Origin: an uncultured Selenomonadaceae bacterium
Lineage (GTDB): Bacteria > Bacillota > Negativicutes > Selenomonadales > Selenomonadaceae
NCBI GenBank assembly: GCA_902782705.1
Contig: CACZOL010000165.1
Span: 1-11,989 of the forward strand
Length of the DNA: 11,989 nt
Direction: 5' to 3'
Part shown: piece after piece, positions 6,441-11,989 of the stretch
How positions within the stretch are numbered: the first letter of the stretch is position 1
How the letters are laid out: every line of letters begins with the position of its first letter
Translations under genes and position numbers: made by a program
The notes under the pieces: generated by a model
Seen by the model: the letters and a program-made list of their open reading frames with translations, nothing else
Database searches by the model: none
Told to the model about the DNA's origin: nothing

Positions 6441-7702
6441 GCGACATGTACGACGTCATCATCGTTGGCGGCGGCCCTGCGGGACTTTCGGCGGCGCTCA
6501 GCGCCCAGCAAAACGGCGCGAAGAAGATTCTCGTACTGGAGCGCGATCGCGAGGCAGGCGGTATTTTGCAGCAGTGCGTCCACAACGGCTTCGGCCTGCA
6601 CCATTTCAAAGAAGAACTGACCGGCCCGGGCTACGCGCAGCGCTGTTACGATCTTGTGAAGGATTTGTCCGAGGTCGAAATCCTCGTCGACACGATGGTC
6701 TTGGAAGTGAGGAAGGACAAGACCGTGCGTGCGATCAATCCGACGCGCGGCGTCATGGAACTCAAAGGGAAGTCTATTGTACTGACCATGGGATGCCGCG
6801 AGCGCACACGCGGCGCGATACGGATTCCGGGAACGCGGCCTGCGGGCGTCTATACGGCGGGCGCAGCGCAGCGCATGGTCAATATGGAGGGTTATATTCC
6901 CGGGAAGAAGATTGTAATTCTCGGCTCCGGAGACATCGGCCTGATCATGGCACGGCGTATGTCGCTTGAAGGATGCAAGGTGCAGGCGGTGCTGGAAATC
7001 TGCCCGTTCTCCAACGGCCTCACGAGAAATATTGTCCAGTGCCTGAACGACTATGATATTCCGCTCCATCTCTCGCATACCATCGTCGCGATTCACGGAA
7101 AAGACCGCGTCACGGGCGTCACGGTGGCAAAAGTCGATGAAAAGATGCGTCCGATTGCCGGAACGGAATTTGAGATCGACTGCGACACGGTGCTTCTTTC
7201 CGTCGGGTTGATTCCCGAGAATGAGCTTTCGAGTGGACTTGGCCTCGCGATACACCCACTGACGAGCGGCCCGATTGTCGATCAGCGGCGCGAGACGAGC
7301 GAGACGGGTATTTTCGCGGCGGGCAATGTCGTCCATGTGCACGACCTCGTGGATTTCGTTTCCGACGAGGCGGAAATAGCCGGAAAGTTTGCAGCGAAAG
7401 CGGCTCTTGGGGAGAGCGGCGGCAAGAAGCGTGATCTTGCGGTTTCGACCGGGGATAATGTTCGCACCTGCGTGCCGCAGCACTTGCGGCTCGGCGACGA
7501 GGCGGAAAAAGTCCGCCTGTTCATGCGCGTGACGCAGCCGATGCGTGGGAAATTGAAGCTGAAAGTCACGAGCGGCGGCGAGGAAGTTTTCGCGAAGCCG
7601 CTGATGATTGCGAAACCCAGTGAAATGATCGCAGTCGATCTGCCGGAGGCAAAGGTAAAATCGCTGGTGTCAGAGATTGTAGTTTCGTTGATACAGGAAT
7701 AA
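6437..7702 (+). CDS. FAD/NAD(P)-binding oxidoreductase, partner of the GlpA-like subunit
   Basis: A 421-residue two-dinucleotide-binding flavoprotein. GGGPAG (11-16) is the FAD site and GSGDIG (163-168) the NAD(P) site; GIFAAGN (291-297) is the usual FAD-contacting ATG-type motif. GGILQQCVHNGFGLHHF (41-57) is the hallmark of the branch found next to GlpA-like and DUF1667 genes. No CxxC redox pair of the thioredoxin-reductase type is present. Residues from about 335 add a small beta-rich C-terminal domain. It probably moves electrons between the dehydrogenase subunit and NAD(P), or the reverse. The start overlaps the preceding gene (ATGA) and has GGGAGG upstream, so translation is likely coupled. 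Its stop codon touches a long palindromic repeat. Confidence 0.85.
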   Translation: MSDMYDVIIVGGGPAGLSAALSAQQNGAKKILVLERDREAGGILQQCVHNGFGLHHFKEELTGPGYAQRCYDLVKDLSEVEILVDTMVLEVRKDKTVRAINPTRGVMELKGKSIVLTMGCRERTRGAIRIPGTRPAGVYTAGAAQRMVNMEGYIPGKKIVILGSGDIGLIMARRMSLEGCKVQAVLEICPFSNGLTRNIVQCLNDYDIPLHLSHTIVAIHGKDRVTGVTVAKVDEKMRPIAGTEFEIDCDTVLLSVGLIPENELSSGLGLAIHPLTSGPIVDQRRETSETGIFAAGNVVHVHDLVDFVSDEAEIAGKFAAKAALGESGGKKRDLAVSTGDNVRTCVPQHLRLGDEAEKVRLFMRVTQPMRGKLKLKVTSGGEEVFAKPLMIAKPSEMIAVDLPEAKVKSLVSEIVVSLIQE

Positions 7703-7824
7703 TTTTGCGGATAGAGCTTAGAACAAATTTTCATAGGCAAGGCGGAGGAGGGAGACGTACTAATACTACGGCGACCGACGACAACAAAGGCTATGGGAAT
7801 TTGGGCAAGCTGTAATGCAAAATT
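7701..7824 (+). repeat. imperfect palindromic repeat element, copy A
   Basis: An element of about 124 bp lies between the TAA at 7700-7702 and the Shine-Dalgarno at 7826-7835. Outer arms AATTTTGC (7701-7708) and GCAAAATT (7817-7824) pair perfectly; inner arms CATAG (7732-7736) and CTATG (7791-7795) pair, and a small CGTA/TACG hairpin lies in the centre (7756-7770). It matches copy B at 9147-9275 in the opposite orientation; shared blocks include CAAGGCGGAGGA (7738-7749) and CGACGACAAC (7776-7785). It has no coding sense. It may be a non-autonomous mobile element or a transcribed RNA structure within the operon. Confidence 0.8.
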
Positions 7825-7841
7825 TGGAGGAGGGGAAATAA

Positions 7842-8213
7842 ATGACGACAGAAACAAAAGTATTAAACTGTATCAACTGCCCGTTGAGCTGCGAGCTCAG
7901 CGCGACGGTGGAGGACGGCGTCGTCATGAACGTCACCGGGAATTTCTGTCCGCGGGGCGCGCAGTATGCGAAAGAGGAACTGACCGCGCCGACGCGGATG
8001 CTGACGTCTACCGTGCATGTTGAGGGCGGAAGGCTGCCGCTGCTGCCCGTGGTTTCGGCAAAGAAATTGCCGAAAGGGCGCGTCGTCGAATGCGCGGAGG
8101 CGCTTCGCACGGTCAGCGTCAAGGCTCCAGTTCACGCGGGCGACGTGGTTGCGGCAAATATTTTAGGGCTCGGCGTTGATATTGTGGCGAGCCGCGATAT
8201 GGAGACGGCGTAA
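7842..8213 (+). CDS. DUF1667 protein, four-cysteine Fe-S candidate
   Basis: A 123-residue protein of the DUF1667 family, which is almost always found beside GlpA-like and FAD/NAD oxidoreductase genes. Cysteines C10, C13, C17 and C36 are spaced C-x2-C-x3-C-x18-C, and the last is in the motif FCPRGAQYA. This strongly resembles the N-terminal [4Fe-4S] motif of molybdopterin oxidoreductases and may bind such a cluster, making it the electron-carrying small subunit of the complex. That function is inferred, not established. The rest of the protein is a small beta-rich domain. GGAGGAGGGG lies six bases before the ATG. Its stop overlaps the HAD gene start by one base (TAATG), so the two are translationally coupled. 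Confidence 0.85.
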   Translation: MTTETKVLNCINCPLSCELSATVEDGVVMNVTGNFCPRGAQYAKEELTAPTRMLTSTVHVEGGRLPLLPVVSAKKLPKGRVVECAEALRTVSVKAPVHAGDVVAANILGLGVDIVASRDMETA

Positions 8214-9022
8214 TGGGAGAGAAAAAGATCCGAATGATCGTTACCGACCTTGACGGGACGTTGGTCGACGCTGCGTATAAGATTTCGGAGGAAAACAAAA
8301 ATGCCGTACGTGAAGCGGCAAAACTCGGCGTGCCGACGGTCATCGCCACAGGGCGTATGCACAGTTCGGCGGTTCGTTATGCGGAGGAGATTGGCGTAGA
8401 AGGTGCCGTTATCAGCTACAACGGCGCCATCGTTCGCTCGACAAGCGGCGAGGTTCTCGCGGCTTCGTATCTGGAGCCGCAGGTTGTCGAGCGTGTGCTT
8501 GGCTATGCGTTTGCGCGCAACTGGTACGTGCAGAGTTATGTCGGCGATGCGCTTTACTATGTAGAGAAAACGGAAGCGGCGCGCATTTACGAGGCGGCGT
8601 CGAAGATATACGGCGAGGCGGTCGGGCGCGGCGGTATGCTCGCAAGGACGAAGGAAGTGCCGAAACTGCTTGTCGTCGTTCCGGCGGAAGAAATCGCAGA
8701 TATTATCCGAGAGCTTCGGAATCAATTCCGAAACGAAGCGGATGTCATGCAGTCCAGTCCGACTTATATTGAAATCGTGCGTCCCGGCGTTTCCAAGGCG
8801 CGCGCGATGCTGGCCCTCGCCGAAAAGCGCGGGATCGTTCCGGGCGAAATCATGGCCCTCGGCGACTCCGGCAACGACGTGGAAATGCTCCGCGCGGCAG
8901 GCCTCGGCGTTGCGATGGGAAATGCCATTCCGGCTGTCAAGGAGGCGGCGGACGAAGTGACGCTTTCCTGCGAGCAGAACGGATTTGCCGAAGCCGTGCG
9001 GAAACATGTGCTGGAAGGATAA
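8213..9022 (+). CDS. Cof-type HAD-IIB phosphatase
   Basis: A 269-residue cytoplasmic HAD hydrolase of the Cof/YidA subfamily; its length is normal. Motif I is DLDGT with the nucleophile D12 and acid D14; motif II is the T in ATGR (45-48); motif III is K195 in VSKARAM; motif IV is GDSGNDVEM (217-225). The C2-type cap lies roughly between residues 80 and 185. Relatives remove phosphate from sugar phosphates, flavin mononucleotide or other small molecules; substrate cannot be inferred from sequence. The ATG overlaps the DUF1667 stop and GGAG lies just upstream. Co-transcription with the redox genes suggests a possible role in detoxifying or recycling a phosphorylated product such as glycerol phosphate, but this is speculation. 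A terminator follows about 60 bases later. Confidence 0.9.
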   Translation: MGEKKIRMIVTDLDGTLVDAAYKISEENKNAVREAAKLGVPTVIATGRMHSSAVRYAEEIGVEGAVISYNGAIVRSTSGEVLAASYLEPQVVERVLGYAFARNWYVQSYVGDALYYVEKTEAARIYEAASKIYGEAVGRGGMLARTKEVPKLLVVVPAEEIADIIRELRNQFRNEADVMQSSPTYIEIVRPGVSKARAMLALAEKRGIVPGEIMALGDSGNDVEMLRAAGLGVAMGNAIPAVKEAADEVTLSCEQNGFAEAVRKHVLEG

Positions 9023-9079
9023 GTCCTGTGTTTCAGCGAAGTTAAAAGGCGCTCCGTATGCAACGGATTTTCAGATAAA

Positions 9080-9109
9080 CGCGGCACAATATTGCCGCGC
9101 TTTTCTTTT
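9080..9109 (+). terminator. intrinsic terminator of the flavoprotein-HAD operon
   Basis: CGCGGCA (9080-9086) pairs with TGCCGCG (9093-9099) over a 6-base loop, and is followed by C and then TTTTCTTTT. It is placed 57 bases after the HAD stop codon. Confidence 0.88.
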
Positions 9110-9125
9110 GCGCTGATATGATGTA

Positions 9126-9134
9126 TGATATAAG
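9126..9134 (+). promoter_or_regulatory. weak extended -10 candidate for the amidase gene
   Basis: TGATATAAG resembles an extended -10 element, with TTGCGC (9108-9113) at a short 15-base spacing. If real, the transcript would carry the whole of palindrome B in the amidase leader. No better promoter was found between 9276 and 9347. Region 9023-9347 as a whole holds only the terminator, this candidate, palindrome B and the amidase ribosome site. Confidence 0.25.
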
Positions 9135-9146
9135 GGATTGTGCATC

Positions 9147-9275
9147 AATAACTACTGCATGCTGCTTGTCCAAATCCGACATAGCTGCGTTGTCGTCGCT
9201 CGCCATAGCACCGCTATGACTCGTTCCTCCGCCTTGCTATGGAGAATTCGTCCTGCGCATTATGCAGCAGTTATT
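9147..9275 (-). repeat. imperfect palindromic repeat element, copy B
   Basis: A 129-bp element, reverse-oriented relative to copy A. Terminal arms AATAACTACTGCAT (9147-9160) and ATGCAGCAGTTATT (9262-9275) pair with one mismatch. Inside are CATAGC (9180-9185) with GCTATG (9236-9241), and a central hairpin CATAGC-ACC-GCTATG (9204-9218). The gaps between arms are nearly symmetric (19, 18, 17 and 20 bases). The reverse complement shares CAAGGCGGAGGA and CGACGACAAC with copy A. No clear target-site duplication is visible. It ends 72 bases before the amidase ATG. Confidence 0.82.
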
Positions 9276-9347
9276 TTCGCCAAATTCCTAAGGTTTTGCA
9301 GAGCATAGATGTAGGACGCAAGTTTTCTGTTTGGCTCGGAGGTTTCG

Positions 9348-10586
9348 ATGATTCGGATAATATTTACGTTGCTTTTCCTGATCGGGACAGTATTGCCTTC
9401 CTTTGCGGAAGCGGCGACGCCGTTCAGCGAAAAGGCGGCGAAGCTTGCCGGCATTACGGCGGTGCGTATGGCGGGGTCCATGGAGCGGCTCCGTATCGTC
9501 TTGGACGCGAATAAAGAAGTCGATTATTCGACGATGGTTCTTTCCAATCCGTCGCGCGTCGTCGTCGATCTTCACGGCGCTTGGCTTAGCCCGAACGTCG
9601 CGCGGGAGACGGTGATCGAGAGCCGATTCGCGAGCAAGGTGCGCGTGGCGCAGTTCAACGAAAACACGGTGCGCGTCGTCGTGGAGACGACGATGGGCAA
9701 GGGGCATTACGACGTATTTTCCATTGAAGGAGGGGCGATTCCGTATCGCGTCGTGCTGGATTTCGGAAAGGTCGGCAGAACGAAGGATGATTCTCACGGC
9801 GGCACGATTACCGACGATCGTGTGGGGTCGGACGAGCCTGCGACGGAAAAAAAGGACGTACAGCAGCCGGAACCGTCGGGAGAAGATAAAAAGGAAGAAA
9901 AGCCCTCGGGGAAGGATGACGCAGGAAGCAAGGAGAAGCCGGGTGAGGAGAAAAAGCCGGACGACAATGTGGAAGAGCTTTCGGGAGAGGTTGAATTTTC
10001 GCCGGGCGTCAAAGGGAAGAAAATCGTCATCGATCCCGGACACGGGGGCGAGGATTCAGGCGCCATCGGGCCGTCGGGCGTGACCGAGAAGAGCATCACG
10101 CTCCAAATTGCGAAAGAAGTGGAGAAAATGCTCAAGGAGGCGGGCGCGAAAGTTATCATGACGCGCACGACGGACACGGAGGTTTCCTCGAAGCACCGGC
10201 AGGCGACGGACGTCGACGAGCTGCAGGCACGCTGCGATGTGGCGAATAAGGCGAAAGCGGATATCTTCATTTCGATTCACATGGATTCTTTCACGAGCAG
10301 GGAGGCTTCCGGAACCACCGGATATTACTACACAAAAGGATCGGCGGCGAGCAAGAGGTTGGCGGCGGAGATTCAGTCGAATCTTGTCGCGCAGCTCAAG
10401 ACGACGAGTCGGGGCATCAAAACCTGCAATTTCTATGTCGTCAAGCATACGAAAATGCCCGCGACGCTGATCGAGGTGGCGTTCGTTTCCAACCCGAAAG
10501 AGGAAAAACTCCTGACTTCGAGGAAGGGCGTGCAAAAAGCCGCCGTCGGTATTGTCAAAGGAATCTCCGATTTCTTCGGAGAATGA
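9348..10586 (+). CDS. secreted N-acetylmuramoyl-L-alanine amidase (AMIN + Amidase_3)
   Basis: A 412-residue zinc hydrolase that cuts the bond between muramic acid and the peptide stem of peptidoglycan, as in daughter-cell separation. Residues 1-20 are a signal peptide (hydrophobic core then LPSFA-EAA). Residues about 35-140 match an AMIN domain, which targets amidases to the septum or wall. Residues 142-215 are a Lys/Glu/Pro/Asp-rich linker. Residues 225-408 are the Amidase_3 domain: zinc ligands H232 (DPGHGG), E247 (TEKS) and H311 (SIHMD), and catalytic E376 (IEVAFVSN). The same AMIN-Amidase_3 layout occurs in AmiC-type enzymes of diderm bacteria and fits an outer-membrane Negativicute. CGGAGG precedes the start. 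No autoinhibitory alpha helix of the E. coli AmiC type is obvious. The SEC-C gene follows 34 bases later on the same strand. Confidence 0.93.
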   Translation: MIRIIFTLLFLIGTVLPSFAEAATPFSEKAAKLAGITAVRMAGSMERLRIVLDANKEVDYSTMVLSNPSRVVVDLHGAWLSPNVARETVIESRFASKVRVAQFNENTVRVVVETTMGKGHYDVFSIEGGAIPYRVVLDFGKVGRTKDDSHGGTITDDRVGSDEPATEKKDVQQPEPSGEDKKEEKPSGKDDAGSKEKPGEEKKPDDNVEELSGEVEFSPGVKGKKIVIDPGHGGEDSGAIGPSGVTEKSITLQIAKEVEKMLKEAGAKVIMTRTTDTEVSSKHRQATDVDELQARCDVANKAKADIFISIHMDSFTSREASGTTGYYYTKGSAASKRLAAEIQSNLVAQLKTTSRGIKTCNFYVVKHTKMPATLIEVAFVSNPKEEKLLTSRKGVQKAAVGIVKGISDFFGE

Positions 10587-10620
10587 ATAGCAAGAATCAA
10601 TAAAGGAAGGAATATGCATT

Positions 10621-11838
<1,218 letters not shown>

Positions 11839-11858
11839 GCGCGCGGAAAATAAATTTC

Positions 11859-11887
11859 TTGCATTTTCCACGGCGATACCCTATAAT
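11859..11887 (+). promoter_or_regulatory. promoter of the tRNA-Asn gene
   Basis: TTGCAT (11859-11864) and a perfect TATAAT (11882-11887) are separated by exactly 17 bases. Transcription would start near 11894, about 26 bases before the tRNA. No terminator was found between the SEC-C stop and this site. Confidence 0.82.
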
Positions 11888-11919
11888 ATTTAACGCGGTG
11901 CAACAAGCATCGCTTTGAT

Positions 11920-11989
11920 TCCTTGATAGCTCAGTCGGTAGAGCAATCGGCTGTTAACCGATCGGTCGCAGGTTCGAGTCCTGCTCAAG
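11920..11989 (+). tRNA. tRNA-Asn (anticodon GTT), 3' end outside the window
   Basis: The cloverleaf is clear: acceptor strand TCCTTGA (11920-11926), D-stem GCTC/GAGC (11929-11932, 11941-11944), anticodon stem ATCGG/CCGAT around the loop CTGTTAA with anticodon GTT at 11953-11955, variable loop, and T-arm GCAGG-TTCGAGT-CCTGC. The 3' acceptor strand starts TCAAG at the very end; its last two bases, discriminator and CCA fall outside. It reads AAC and AAU codons. Confidence 0.96.

Noticed and set aside
6401..7483. 360-residue open frame on the minus strand
   Set aside because: It is antisense to the FAD/NAD oxidoreductase, has no recognisable motif, and is rich in R, H and A as expected for a shadow.
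7701..7841. Possible small gene between the oxidoreductase and DUF1667 genes
   Set aside because: No frame with a start and ribosome site was seen, and the palindromic repeat explains the sequence.
7701..9275. CRISPR array from the repeated elements
   Set aside because: Only two copies, inverted to each other, over 1.3 kb apart, with genes between.
9239..9514. 91-residue frame starting inside palindrome B
   Set aside because: It overlaps the amidase signal peptide and AMIN start in another frame and has no Shine-Dalgarno; the amidase start is well supported.

Overview
The window looks like chromosome from a member of the Negativicutes, most likely a Selenomonas-type organism. This is an inference from the gene families, the diderm-type AMIN/Amidase_3 amidase, strong AGGAGG ribosome sites, and moderately GC-rich coding regions; no 16S gene or other decisive marker is present.

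Layout. (1) Positions 1-1740 are visibly AT-rich and hold two minus-strand genes, each starting with a CxxC...CxxC zinc ribbon. One is a single-pass membrane protein; the other is cut by the window edge. A strong promoter (TTGACA-17-TATACT) about 200 bases upstream reads toward them. (2) Positions 1777-2149 hold a small XRE-type DNA-binding protein whose first HTH helix is encoded upstream of the first usable ATG and cut off from a start codon, so the gene is probably frameshifted. A shared terminator separates it from (3) lysA, a convergent minus-strand PLP decarboxylase with a near-consensus promoter and a palindromic operator candidate over its -35 box. (4) Divergent to lysA is an unrecognised protein with an Ala/Gly-rich middle and its own promoter and terminator. 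(5) Positions 4986-9022 form a tight operon: a GlpA-like FAD dehydrogenase with a C-terminal [2Fe-2S] domain, a second FAD/NAD(P) oxidoreductase, a four-cysteine DUF1667 protein and a Cof-type HAD phosphatase. (6) A cell-wall amidase with signal peptide follows, then a SEC-C protein, then (7) a tRNA-Asn gene with its own promoter, cut by the right edge.

The least expected signal is a pair of ~125-130 bp imperfect palindromes (7701-7824 and 9147-9275) that are diverged copies of one element in opposite orientations. One fits exactly between a stop codon and the next Shine-Dalgarno inside the flavoprotein operon; the other lies ahead of the amidase gene.

Together the operon proteins suggest a soluble electron-transfer complex that oxidises a hydroxy or amino substrate and passes electrons through Fe-S centres to a pyridine-nucleotide flavoprotein. 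The actual substrate cannot be read from the window.
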